A stretch of 64,000 nucleotides of DNA from positions 2,159,725 through 2,223,724 of the forward strand of contig OZ022260.1 in NCBI GenBank assembly GCA_963978905.1. Direction: 5' to 3'. The position numbers and the translations under genes are program-made. The stretch is from Trichostrongylus colubriformis (Eukaryota > Nematoda > Chromadorea > Rhabditida > Trichostrongylidae). This document shows positions 45,000-56,239 of the stretch, piece after piece. The notes under the pieces were generated by a model that saw nothing but the letters and a program-made list of their open reading frames with translations, had not been told where the DNA came from and made no database searches. Position 1 is the stretch's first letter; every line of letters begins with the position of its first letter.

Positions 45000-46250
45000 G
45001 CATATAAAACACCTCCCGCCCGATCGCTGCCTGCTGCGGTACACCACGCGAGCACACCCTGACTTTACGTATCCTGTTCTTCTTACATGAAAATCATAAC
45101 GGCGCACGCCGAGCAATTGCAATAATTCCAAGCCATTAGTCATTGCCAGGCGCGGCACAACTGCAACGACCGACAGGATGGGTCTCGTCGTAAAACTGTT
45201 GAATGGTGAGGGGGACATGCGCGTGTCTCATGTTTTTCAGTTGTTTCTAGAAAAGAGCAGTCAAACAACGAGCATTGCTCATAGTTCACGACTCAGGCGA
45301 TTATGGGGAAAGAAAAAATACGTATCAATTGCTCGATTAATCGCCTGATGGCATGCATCGAGAACTCTGAGCGCTATTTAGGATTGACGACGACGTCAGT
45401 ATACAGGGACACCATCTGCCAACGTAAGAAAGATCACTTCGAAGTCACTAAACACACAGGGTAAGCCATGCCCTTGGCTCGCACTCAGTATTGTAATGCC
45501 GGTGGAATGTGCATTTCACCCATACAACTGAGGGCGAAGACCAACTGACGTGAAAACCAGCGTCTTATTCTGCACAGAGTAATGAATCACCTGCGAGTAA
45601 TTCGATTTGGAAGGGTTATAGGACAACTTGAACTCCCTGCTCTACATCTCGGGTGTGTGTTTGGACACAAGAATTTTGACCTTAGCTTGCGAAAGGTCAC
45701 GCAATGACCATGCACATCCCTTAAATCATTTTACACATCATTTATATCATCATCATCATTCATCAACACAACAACAGACGTGCAAGGAGTATAGGATTTA
45801 CATGAACAAACTGTCTGAATAATTTATGTCACAGGACAAAGGCCACAGGCTATCACAGGCTGAGGCCTAGATTCGTGTGTCCCAACCTACACCCCTGTCG
45901 CCTTTGGACTTGTGACAGTCGTTATTCAGACAATTTTTCATGTAAATTCTAGTCTGTTCCACTGTACTCATAGCTGGATGATGCTACCGTAGAATTATTT
46001 GCACCCTGTTTCAACATCTCGGAGAAGATCAATTTCGATGGAGAAAATCAAATATCACATTCAACTTTCTCATTATAGCATACGTGCAATGGCATAGTCG
46101 CTTTATAGAGTATCTCTGAAAAAAACCTTTACAGACAGGTCAAAGGGATGGGTGTGGTAATTGCATAACCTGAGGGCCCAACAGACCGTGTATACCAACA
46201 GTCACTCCTATTTCTATAGCCAGCTGATGAGGGTGCAGGTGTTAGGTTGT
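45000..46250. other. no gene recognised upstream of kappaB-Ras
   Basis: It includes a CATATAAAAC stretch at about 44999 (plus strand) and a small MITE copy at 45279-45371 related to 27711-27910. Near 45835-45910 an inverted pair (GGCCACAGGCT, CAGGCTGAGGCC) is seen. Short ORFs have no motifs. Confidence 0.4.
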
Positions 46251-46429
46251 AAGAAGAGTTCTGGCCGGTTTTCGCAATCTCATCATCGGGAGGTCATAAG
46301 CCTGTCCACTGCATCTTTTCTTACAGAATAAGCATCTTCGATTCGCTAAATTCTCGGCAACAGTATGCGTACTTGCATATCTCATTTTAATGAAGAGCTG
46401 ACGATTTATATAACGCGAAATCAAAAAAG

Positions 46430-46560
46430 TCGACTTCAAATCCCACTCTTTCTGAACACGCTGCTGATGAGAGAGCTGTCCAGATGTTTGGGATAGTGGG
46501 GCTTAGTTAGCGCTAGATCTGGTGAATATGATGGACTGTTAAAGGCTTCACCTTACAACT
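46430..46560 (-). pseudogene. decayed mariner-type transposase fragment
   Basis: On the minus strand the frame reads SYSPDLALTKPHYPKHLDSS near 46460-46525, matching the conserved PYSPDLAPxDYxLF block of mariner transposases. Flanking frames are broken. Weakly transposase-like sequence may extend up to 47.8 kb but could not be confirmed. Confidence 0.5.
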
Positions 46561-47839
46561 GCTTCAGTTGCTGAAAGACGATTTGTGGAAAACGCGCTCG
46601 CGCATAACTGTACCCAGAGGGTGCGCAGCCCCCACTTTTTTGGTTTTTTCGAATCAAAATCACTTGAGGTGATACATTTGTGTGGGGAAGGCCAATACTT
46701 TCAGATATCTTCTGCAAAAGGAGCGCTCATCGCTTTCTGCAATTCTGGAAAGCGACTTGATCAGTTGAAAATTCGGAGCTCATTCTCATTTTTGCACTTC
46801 TGAAACCAGGGACACTGCCTTCCATCCGATGCTTCACCCCTTTCCCTTGCAGTACCCACATTTGTGGTTACCTTCGCTGGGACTTTAAATTTATTTGTGA
46901 ACGCGCAAAACCGGCCAGAACTTTCCTTACAACCTGATAGATGGAGAGCTGACTTAGCCAGAGCCCAATCCACGGAGAGGACTGTGGTTTGAAAAGACCA
47001 CACATGAGAACAGCAGAAAACGGCGATTCCTTGGCGCGAGTTTTAAGAAAAATTCAACATGTCCATAAGCATTTGGAAGGCACAAGCGGCTCATAGCCTC
47101 ACGGATAAGATTCAGAGCACGATTTGAACCATAGACGTTCCGTAGGGGAGCGGAAGGGCTAAAAAAATATTGGTCACCCAATCGTGGAAGCTCATGGGGA
47201 ATTTGAGGTTAATTCGTACGAATGTGGCTCGTAAAGCCATTTTCCTCTTCAACCATGAAAAAGCTTCCCGAATGTGAAGCAACAAACCTTATAGGAGCAT
47301 TACTCGACGTTTCCGGTGCTATGGGAGGTTCTCCCACTGCCCAGAGTGACTGAATAGCCAGGAAACTACATGTACAATGCGTTAAATGGATCTAAGAAGA
47401 ATCTTCATCGGATCAATGTACTCCCCATATAAAATCCCATCGCCCACTCAGACCCATCCCACCTGAACCGTAGGGTCACGATCCGTGCTCTCCATTCTGC
47501 CTGAGTCTGAAAATTCTCGAGCGATCAATCTGCCATTACACTGCTTCCAAGTGATAAAGTAACAATGAAGCTCAACTGAAAACATCTCTGCTGGCATTCC
47601 GCGCAAAACTCGTCCCATTAACAACAAACAGAAGCTTTGCTCCTTACTACTTTGCATTTGATAACCACCAACAAACAATGAAACCTGCTGTTGATCGCGT
47701 TACACAATCGATGCATGAGTTTCAATGCACATTCATTCGCCGCCGCCAACGAAACGAATTCCGAATTTCGAATGAGCGTGAAAACTGGTCGAAAAAGCAC
47801 GTGGGGAAATGATGTGGCACATGGGAACACACATCAACC

Positions 47840-50528
47840 GACAGGAGAAATCGACGGCCAACAACAAAGCACCTCATGAAAAAGTGGTCTTTCCCAGGGG
47901 ATCGAATTGAACTTCCCCTTGGTTAATGGGATAGCTGAGAAAAACGAAAGGAAAACAGATGGTTGTGGATGCTTGTCATTGCGATCAACATGTGGAAGAA
48001 CATGGAATGGCTATATCCATGGCTAATATCGGTTAGGGGGCTAGGGAGTAGCTATGCTAGTAGTTTCTGGTCGACGTTCGAAGTTTTTTTGAACAGATTT
48101 CGTATAACTATCACTACTTTAAGACCTCCGAGGATCAAAATGCGACAGATTCCAGGATGCGACGTGCACTACGATTGGTCTAGTTATTCCATTTTCCCTT
48201 TTCGCTGACACCATCGACATCGAAAATTCGATTTTAGATTATTACAGCCTTATGAGACCAATGAACATTTTTGTCAACCTGTTCATCTACTGACAGAGAT
48301 GACCCAGCAAAATCACGCGAACGATTTCTCAGAACCCTGAAAAACATCGGTTACCGATAGATGCTCGAGCCCGTGGAAACTGAAGTCAAAGCTTTTGATG
48401 AAGCGCCACTTGGATAAAGATGACCCCCAGGTGGTGTTCAGAGTTCACGATTGTTGCTAAGCAAGAAGTAGAAAATACAGTCAATTAGGCGATCAGGCAA
48501 TCAATCGAATGGACGATGCGTAAGCGTTTACCCTTTCGCCAGCTTGTCCAGTCGCCTGAATCGCGAAGTCTGAACAATGTTTCAGCTATCATTGGCCCCA
48601 AGTCTTCCTGTCTGATCCCGAAGGAGCGAAGGTATATAGGAAGTTACCCGCTGAGACTAATTAAGCACTGATGAGATGCCGTACTTGTCCGTCCCATAGT
48701 GTTTACTCTTTCCATCGCATAATGGCCCTTTCTAAGACCACCTTGTAGCTCATTCGAATTTTCTCAGCATTAAATTCCGGTTCCAGGGCAATCCTCCTTT
48801 TTGATTTGAGAGGATGAGGTGAGGCCCAGTTCACATTTTTCAGTCAATTGTGCCTTTGTTGAAGCTCTCATTTAAGATGCTTCATAAGAGGCTGATGAAA
48901 ATCGTAACAGATTTGGTGATGCTAAGAGATCCTGTTCTAAGATGGAATGCCATCCTTGCTGACAATAAGGCGACAACTGCACGCACTTCTTCGATCATCG
49001 TAGCAATGCGTCAGAAACGTGAGCATCTGATAGCCAACTTTAATGGATGGACCAGATCGGGACTCGACACATTCAAAATCCATTGACTGATCACCTATCA
49101 ATCGGTCATATGACAAGGCTCTGACTTTCGTAGGGAACCAAAGAGTTCCCAATCAAAGTCAGCGGCTCTCTACTGCTTTGAAAAGACCACATGCAAGAGT
49201 GGATCCACACTAATGAAAAGACTTTGGAGTGTAATAACGATTTACGAAAAGTAGCAAAGCAGAATCCCAACAGACAGTTGGAAAGCTGTAAAAAGGCACT
49301 AAAAATTGAAAGCTCAGCTCACAGCAGGGAAAGTTAATCAATGAAAGGAAGCAAAAACGAGTCAGAGTTCATTCTAAGGTGTTTTGAAATTTACTTCTTG
49401 AACATCACAGGGGACCATTGTGAGAAAGACGCATGCACAGCGCATCCCAAAATGGCCACGAAGGGTAATTCCAACCTGCAAACCCTTCACCCCCTGAAAC
49501 GCCTTCAAAACCATCACCTGCACCGAGTCCAGTGCTGTGATGCTCCAAGGCTAGTGATGGCGAGCGGTACTCCGCCCATTAGCTACGGCCCGCCCACTGC
49601 TTTCATGTGAAAGAAACTGGTCGCTGGTCCAGTGCGACAAAAAAATGGGTAAAATAGCATTACAAAAATTCAGCCTTTTTCCCATGTCAAATCAGATAAA
49701 TTCAACAGGAAAAGGAACAGAAAAAGTCACGCGTCTTGGAAGTCCGACACCATCACGAATTTTATTCACTTTCCATTCTGATAAGAATTGCTATAACGCT
49801 CTGACTATTGGAGGCTAATGCCGCATCCCAGCGCGAAGCCACTCACTTTACAATAAATCACCAAGATTTTTCCAGGTGCTCGGCAGCATCACTACCTATT
49901 GCACACCTTTTCCGCTGTAAATGCCGGAAAAAGCAATTGCACTGCACTATTTCGCCTGCAATCTATCAAATCCAATGTTTGGCGCGTGAAGAAAGAATTC
50001 CGAAATGAGCACTGGAGAGGCACATCAAACCTAACGGTACCTTTGGAATACTTGTTGCCTGCCACCCTTGTGACCATACAACAGATCGACCATTCTTCGC
50101 TAGCTATAATTATTGCCCCAAAGTTCGAGTAGGGTGTTATTTTGGATCAAAAAGTTTCCTTGTTATTTTAGAACGGAACACGTTTTTCTTTATCTCGAAA
50201 TCTTAATTCGTTGAGCTAAATTGAAGTTGCGCCTTGCAGATTATGCAGTTACACAGAAATTGATTCACTTTCGTCGTGGTCATCTTGAAGGTTACGGTCA
50301 TATTCTGCGACAAAGTCGCGCGGCTGCGTCATACAACTGACGCATTGCACTCGCGACGCAGACCCGCGTGCACGTGTTCGTGTGTCGCGTTGCAGAAAAT
50401 GTATGCTACCGTAGCTGGGTATCTGCAGCAGTCCAAAAATTCACCTACGACAGTTAACAACAATATTAACCTACCAATTTGAACGTCCATTTTCAAAAAA
50501 TCAACAAAAAATCGACAAAAAAAGAAAA
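47840..50528. other. no gene recognised; one MITE
   Basis: The segment 48438-48575 has TTCAGAGTTCACGATT and the inverted AATCGCGAAGTCTGAAC ends, a relative of 27711-27910. A 78-codon ORF at 48850-49086 has no motif. The remainder looks non-coding. Confidence 0.4.
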
Positions 50529-50746
50529 TTAATTTTCTAAGCTGTGACCTTTATCAGGGTTTTCCTCTTCTTCGTCAGACGAGTACCACTCCCTTGGCGG
50601 TACTGGGAAATTCTGCTTGATTAATGTCGAAGTACCGAACACCAACTGAGCGAACGAATATCGCCGATTTGCTGACGCTAACGACGCTCTTCGAGTAGGC
50701 GACGACGGTCCAGCGTGCCCACTACTGCTTCCAACAGCTAATGCGG
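50529..50746 (-). CDS. isolated terminal exon, Ser/Pro-rich with acidic C-terminus
   Basis: A good acceptor (TGTGCTTTTCAG on the minus strand) ends at 50747. The exon then reads two bases plus 71 codons to a TAA at 50529. The encoded tail contains SSPTRRASLAS (candidate basic-directed phosphosites), FAQLVFGTS, FPVPPREWYSSDEEEE and ends GHSLEN. Composition, splice site and the acidic tail argue for real coding sequence. The upstream exons were not resolved. A short candidate reading MGVLSSFK with a GTAAAT donor near 51126 does not match in phase. Family not recognised. Confidence 0.5.
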
Positions 50747-51689
50747 CTGAAAAGCACATTACATATTGATTTATTGATCGCGTCACAACTGTTGAAAAAG
50801 CCTACCATTCTACGGTTCTTATTTGAAGTATTTTTCACTGCTTATTGCAGTACGGGGAAGGAGCAGCCCCTGGATGTAAGCCAATAAAATTCCCATTAAA
50901 ACTTGTGAAGTCATCCCGTAAAGTCATCCCTCTTTTTTGTGTAATGGCAGTAAGGAAAGATTTGAACCATCCGGTAGTACGATGTCATTTTACAATGTTT
51001 TGCGCCGGCTGTCGCCTTTCATTTGGCAATAACACTGAAGAATATGCATAAACATCAAAATCCTATTAAATCCAAATAAATCGTAAAATCAAGAAATTTT
51101 TAAAAAATTTTCGAAAGCAATTTACCTTGAAAGAGGAAAGAACACCCATGTTGTCAGTTATGGCTAGGCTGCGTTTATGCTCGGCTAACTTACAGCTGAC
51201 GCTAGTTGCCTGGACGAAAATACACCAATCACCTCTAAGCAAATCGCCCCCATCCTAAGTAGTGCTTCGACTTGGTCCATGGCGTTTACGCCAGCTCGTC
51301 AATAATGACAAAAAAGACATTTGAACAGCCGAAATATAATTTCTTAGAAAATTGAGTATTATAATATCATACTAAACATCTCTTATGAATAATGTTGGAG
51401 AATCTATAAGGAGGAATGGCCAGTACTTTTCGTTCTTTCACTGTTGCAGGAAGAAAGGTACTGGAGTCTCAGTCTCATCCACCCAAGACATAGTCGATAT
51501 CTCCCGTATCCGAGTTTCTTTACGAACGCAACCGTTTGGAAGTGCATGGCACAATCCAGGGTTCGTTTCTCACATAATCATCAAGCAATCGTCTTTGAAA
51601 GAATCGTGCACGGAGTATGAGTTTTCTGTGGACCATTTTTAGGTTATATTTGCTACTTATATATTTATGTTATACTTGCTTTATATGCA

Positions 51690-52050
51690 TAGTTTCCCGC
51701 GAAAAAGCGAGAATACGGCTAAGATAACAGCTCCTAAAGAAGTGATGGCCGAGAGAGCGGAGCCTCAGCGTAAGTATCGGCTCCGTCGTGTACCGCGGTC
51801 GGAGGCGAAAAGTGGGACTGCTTACGTATTTCTCTGTTCCCACTACGCGTCTCCAACAGCAGCGAGTGATGGGGCGGGCATTTACTTCAAGGCCCGCCCA
51901 CTCGGCCAGCACTTTGAGGAGCTCTATCTTAGCGGATTCTGTTTTTTTTTCTCGTGAAACTCTGCATGCGGTACTTATTAGGCAATCACAACATAAGTAT
52001 ATGGGTGACAGAGAAATTCATTTTCAGTGCACGATTCCTTTAAGAGTGAA
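51690..52050 (+). repeat. dispersed repeat, copy 1
   Basis: The segment with GAGGAGCTCTATCTTAGCGG, CTGCATGCGGTACTTATTAGG, GGTGACAGAGAAAT and CGATTCCTTTAA is matched by 57495-57615 (GAGAGCTTTATCTCAATTGG, CTTGCGTGCGGCCCTTAATAGG, GGGTAACAGAAGGA, CGATTCCTTTGAA). Probably a worn transposon end. Confidence 0.5.
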
Positions 52051-52149
52051 AAGGGATACGGATGTGTGGCACTCTTCACTTCTGAACTTTCAGCAATTCA
52101 CGCTACGCTCCAGCGACCATGAACGAGTCCATAAAATCGTTAGTTATGG

Positions 52150-53110
52150 TCATGCATGAGTTACTGCAGGGAAGAAAGTAAACGAATATTCTCTCAAGAA
52201 AACGAACGATCGTGGGTATAAGAAGGGTAGGAATTGATTATTCGGGCGCATGTATCAAGCTAAAGTCGCAGTACTTTCGTGAGCGTCTGGGGTCGAAGAA
52301 AGGGAGACAACAAGCAACATAAAGGTATGAAATTGGTTACAGGGGTCAGAAGTGGAGGTCAAAATCTTCACTGGGTGAACCGTGCGTCCAATGGAATCCC
52401 GAACTTGTCCTTCATTGAAAATGATGTAGCATTTAAATATGGGTTTAAACTATGCGAAAGACGGTTCTAGAGAATCAGCTGATGTGATGAACTCGTTGAA
52501 ATCATAAAGTATTATATATTGCATCAACTCAACTACACAGGAGCCGGAAATGGCCAGTGATCTCAAAAAGTAGAAGTCCGAAAGCCAATCTTGGTCCATA
52601 AATGCATCAACAGTGTAATAGATAGTGTCGTTGCACTTCTTATTTCTGTAGTATTCCGAGCATTATGCAGGAATCACAGTTTTTATCAAAGTTCACGTTC
52701 ACCGAAAGGAAGGCATGTGGGTGGCAACATTATAGCATTAGAATGCGTGTGTTGCCGCCGCTCTGCACACTGAGAGGCGTGGCAAAAACGCCACGCCCAA
52801 AAACTCGACGTGGGCAATTCAGTCATGACTTTCTTTAAACATTAAAGGTGGAATGCAGCTTTAGTGTTGAAACAGTACAGAAGAATAAATCAGGGAGTAT
52901 ACGTGACTACCAGATGGATGATAGCGTCAGGGTCAGGAACGTCAAACCAGGCACGAAAGTACATCACCAGAAACCATTGAACAGTCCAAATTTTTCTATC
53001 AGTTCCAATAAAGAAGACGAGGCATGTACCGAAAAATGGAATGCTGTAAGAGAAAAAGGGCCCTCGCATTCCCAAAAATTCTCTTTGGCTCGTCAAATTC
53101 AATTAACATA
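52150..53110. other. no gene recognised
   Basis: A small inverted repeat around AGAGGCGTGGCAAAAACGCC near 52770-52795, and a 121-codon ORF at 52848-53213 that runs into the tandem repeat below. Nothing supports a gene. Confidence 0.35.
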
Positions 53111-53116
53111 TCCAAG

Positions 53117-53690
53117 TCACAGGACTGGGGAGGGACTGACCAAAGTGAAGGGTGCACACAACAAGCAGATGAGGCACGGGCCTGTGGAGGTTAGGCAGGT
53201 TAGGATTGGGTAGGGGTCATGTGTACGGAGCATATAAATTTCAAGCTTAGCTCCGCCCACCATGGGCGGGACCTGCGCTGAAACCGATGGGTTCTCAAAT
53301 TTAGTCCTCGCCTGGGTTCCGAAAATCGGGAAGGTCGGGAATGGGTATGTTGAGGTCGTGCGTGTGACGACTGGGTAGGGACTGACCAAGGTGTTGGGAG
53401 CAAGAAGCAAGTTAGGTACGGGCATGGAAGTCGGGCAGGTTACGATTGGGTAGAGGCCATGTGTACGGAGCACATAAGTCCTGAGTCTAGCTCCGTCCAT
53501 TATGGGCGGGACCTGCGCCGGAACCGATGGGTGCTCAAGTTTATAAACCCTCGCTTGGGTTCCGAAAATCGGGAAGGTCAGGAATGGAACTGCTCAGGTC
53601 GTGCGAGTAAGAACTGGATAGGCACAGACGAAAATGGGTACGAGTGTGTGGAGGTCGGGCAGGTTAGGATTGGGTAGGAGTCAACCCACC
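53117..53690 (+). repeat. tandem repeat, about 246-bp unit, 2.3 copies
   Basis: GGGACTGACCAAAGTG at 53132 recurs at 53378. Both units continue with GTTAGGCAGGTTAGGATTGG-like sequence, TGTGTACGGAGCA(T/C)ATAA, ATGGGCGGGACCTGCGC and TGGGTTCCGAAAATCGGGAA. A third, partial unit ends near 53690. Confidence 0.9.
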
Positions 53691-54318
53691 AAACTTATGT
53701 ACTCTGTACACATCAACCCCCTGTGTATAGAGTACATAAGTTCTAAGCCTAGCCCGGCCATAATTGCAATTTTGGTACCACACTCACAAAGTGACTGTTT
53801 GTTCTCGGTTACCATTAGGGAGTGGTGTGTTATTATCAGGTGTATCTCTCGGCAATCAGTTAAGGTCAATGTTTCTTATAGAACTGATACATGCACGTCC
53901 TCTCAAAACTTTTAATCCTCAAAAGTCAACTACACGGAGCGTCTCAGCTCACGATGAGACACCTCCAACTGCTGCCGCTCCTTTTAGCGTGGCCGCCCCT
54001 CTGCGATTGCGCCTTACACACTTGATCAACGATGGGAAGGGGGTCTTCTTTCTTGGATTTTTTGACCGTTTCGATCCATCTTCCTTACTTTGGTACTACT
54101 AAGTGCTTCAAATCTACTTTTGTGTTCGGATCGAATCCTGCTTTCTTTAAAGGGGTTTTGCCTTCAGTGGGGAAGGGGTTACAGATGGGTGTTGTGTCTC
54201 TTAGTTTCAACTAAAGCCGATGATCGTTGGAGGTTTGCTCACAATATATACAAGCCGCATATTATCCGCTCCCTGCTGCAATGTGCGCTCCCTATACACA
54301 GGGCCTATTCCTGCTGCA

Positions 54319-54507
54319 ATGCGCGCGAAGCGCGCATGCGAAAGTCGGCTCGCCGCGCTAGCGGCGAGCCGAGAGTCGCTCTTCGCTACAAAGCAGAAAG
54401 CCCCAAAGCCACCTTGCCGGGGCGGCGAAGCCGCCCCTACGAGGATTGGCCGGCGAAGCCGGCCAATCCGAGTCCAGGAGGGTTGGCCGGCGTCAGCCGG
54501 CCAACCC
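54319..54507. repeat. array of five GC-rich perfect hairpins
   Basis: Five uninterrupted palindromes lie in 190 bp: 54319-54337 (8-bp stem, GAA loop), 54345-54372 (12-bp stem, 4-base loop), 54419-54437 (8-bp stem, GAA loop), 54443-54469 (12-bp stem, GAA loop), 54480-54507 (12-bp stem, GTCA loop). The stems are very GC-rich in an AT-rich neighbourhood. The last two share GGCCGGC/GCCGGCC cores. A 157-codon frame crosses them but is a by-product. Confidence 0.95.
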
Positions 54508-55088
54508 GACTGGTAATTTTGAAAAATAGGAAGTCACGACAGACAAAGTTTCATTGTCACTGACATTTCTTGTTTCCTTCAACCCAACCGGTCGTTCAGC
54601 CTGTGTTCACCTACTGTAACCTGTTAACATGGAAATCCGTAATCACTTTAATACTGGAACCGTACTGACATCTACACACGCTTTTGAAAATGCGTCTCGA
54701 TGCGGTCTCACCACAGGTTTATGATTTCTAGGAAAGTTTATACGGCTATGCAGCTCCTGATTTGATGACCTGTTCGACCGCAACCTAAACGGGTAGATAG
54801 GTAGAACGGAAAAGGGATGTGAAAAGGTTTAGTACAGAGATGACCTATGCCCCTTATTTTAACTGTATATCACCTATTGAGAAGACGCCGCAACCGATAT
54901 TCGATATTCCGACGAGCATGGGCTTAGAGCTCAAACCCTCCATGATGCTGATGGGCCAGAATATAGCGCGATAGGCATGCATAGGCCTCTCCCTTGGAAT
55001 GGAAAACGCCAAAATACATTCCAGGGCCCAGGGTTCTGACGAATGCAAAGAACCAGTAAGGGTCAGCAGCAAAAAGATCGAAAAGTTT

Positions 55089-55161
55089 CGACCACGGCAG
55101 GATTCGAACCTGCAATCTTCTGCTCCGTAGGCAGACGCGTTATCCATTGCGCCACGCGGCC
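55089..55161 (-). tRNA. tRNA-Arg (anticodon ACG)
   Basis: A 73-nt cloverleaf. The acceptor stem is GGCCGCG paired with CGTGGTC plus discriminator G. The anticodon stem TCTGC/GCAGA holds the loop CTACGGA, so the anticodon is ACG and reads CGU (as ICG, CGN) arginine codons. The T arm GCAGG-TTCGAAT-CCTGC is perfect and supplies a consensus B box. A run of T follows the 3' end on the minus strand, as needed for RNA polymerase III termination. No intron. Confidence 0.93.
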
Positions 55162-55952
55162 ATGCCAAGCAAATCTTGTGAGCTGTTTTTGATGCCAAGC
55201 GGTGCATATGACCTTGCGCAATGATATCGCACTTAAGGTCGCCCTATTTGCATCCATGCCATAAATTCCTGTTTGAGGAATTGGATGCAATAACATTGTC
55301 AGCGACAAGCTGCAAACCATTTTTCACGTCGAGGCCTTATTAAGTGTTATACACGAGAGCAGCAAAATAAATGCTTGATATTGAACATATATACAATAAT
55401 TATATAGCATGATAATCGAAAAAATTATCAGCCATTCACATTATAACATATGGATTTAGTCAAGCCTATTTCTGAAGACATAATTAGATAATCTGAGTAT
55501 TCTCAAATCTCAAAAAATTTACAAAATGCAAAGTGGCGCAGAACCCCATTCTCAAATAAATGTCTTAAATTTACATAAAGTCTGAAATATCATAATATGA
55601 TAAAGAGATTGCTCCTGTCGAAACTCTTCATGGCCATCGAATGAGATCAAACATAAGTATGATAGAAGTAGGAGCGGGATGTCACGAAGAGCGCATCGCA
55701 TTCATGGGCTCGTTCTGGCGCCTTAGGTCGCCATTTGCAGCAAATTCACTATTCATCGCATCGATTAACAAGGGAATAAAACACCGGAGCAGAAAAAGCC
55801 TTCAATAGGAACTCCGGTTCACCTCTTCGCTCATTAGCACCCTAAATCCTGTCACCCATGTAATGTGTGACCCCTACCACTCAATAATGTGCTCAGACCA
55901 TTGCAAATGTCATTGTGATGTCATAAATCCCGTCTAATTGTCAGCATGGCAT

Positions 55953-56025
55953 GGCCGCGTGGCGCAATGGATAACGCGTCTGCCTACGGAGCAGAAGATT
56001 GCAGATTCGAATCCTGCCGAGGTCG
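55953..56025 (+). pseudogene. tRNA-Arg (ACG) second copy, probably decayed
   Basis: 73 nt, nearly identical to the copy at 55089-55161 and in the opposite orientation, about 790 bp away. The anticodon arm is unchanged (ACG). Two substitutions break pairing. In the T arm the base before the loop is A instead of G, losing the conserved 53-61 pair and the B-box consensus. In the acceptor stem the 3' strand reads CGAGGTC, giving a G-A mismatch. A TTTT run follows. It may be a pseudogene or a poorly expressed copy. Confidence 0.75.
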
Positions 56026-56121
56026 AAATGTTTTGCGAGTTTACTGCTCGCCTGTATGCTTCTACCATCTTACTGCCTTGAACTGAAGAATGAAATAGAT
56101 TTTTGAAAAAATGTTGCTGAC

Positions 56122-56233
56122 ATTTGCATTTTAAGAGGTTTCATATTGCAGCAACTTTTAAAATGCAAATGTTAAATGGCAAAAGATTTCAAGAGTTTCA
56201 TCTTGCTTCAACTCCATTGATCCGCATTTGCAT
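56122..56233. promoter_or_regulatory. three POU-type octamers in a local repeat
   Basis: ATTTGCAT occurs at 56122-56129 and 56226-56233 and its complement ATGCAAAT at 56163-56170. The plus-strand copies sit in a repeated phrase (CATTTGCATTTT, AGAGGTTTCAT). The octamer is the classical POU-domain binding site. The region begins about 100 bp after the second tRNA-like copy; function is unproven. Confidence 0.4.
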
Positions 56234-56239
56234 TTTTAG

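Noticed and set aside
44865..45218. 117-codon minus-strand ORF upstream of kappaB-Ras
   Set aside because: Both strands are open, no splice or start context, low-information Arg/Ser/Ala composition.
54090..54563. 157-codon ORF
   Set aside because: Its C-terminal half is the translation of the GC-rich hairpin array.
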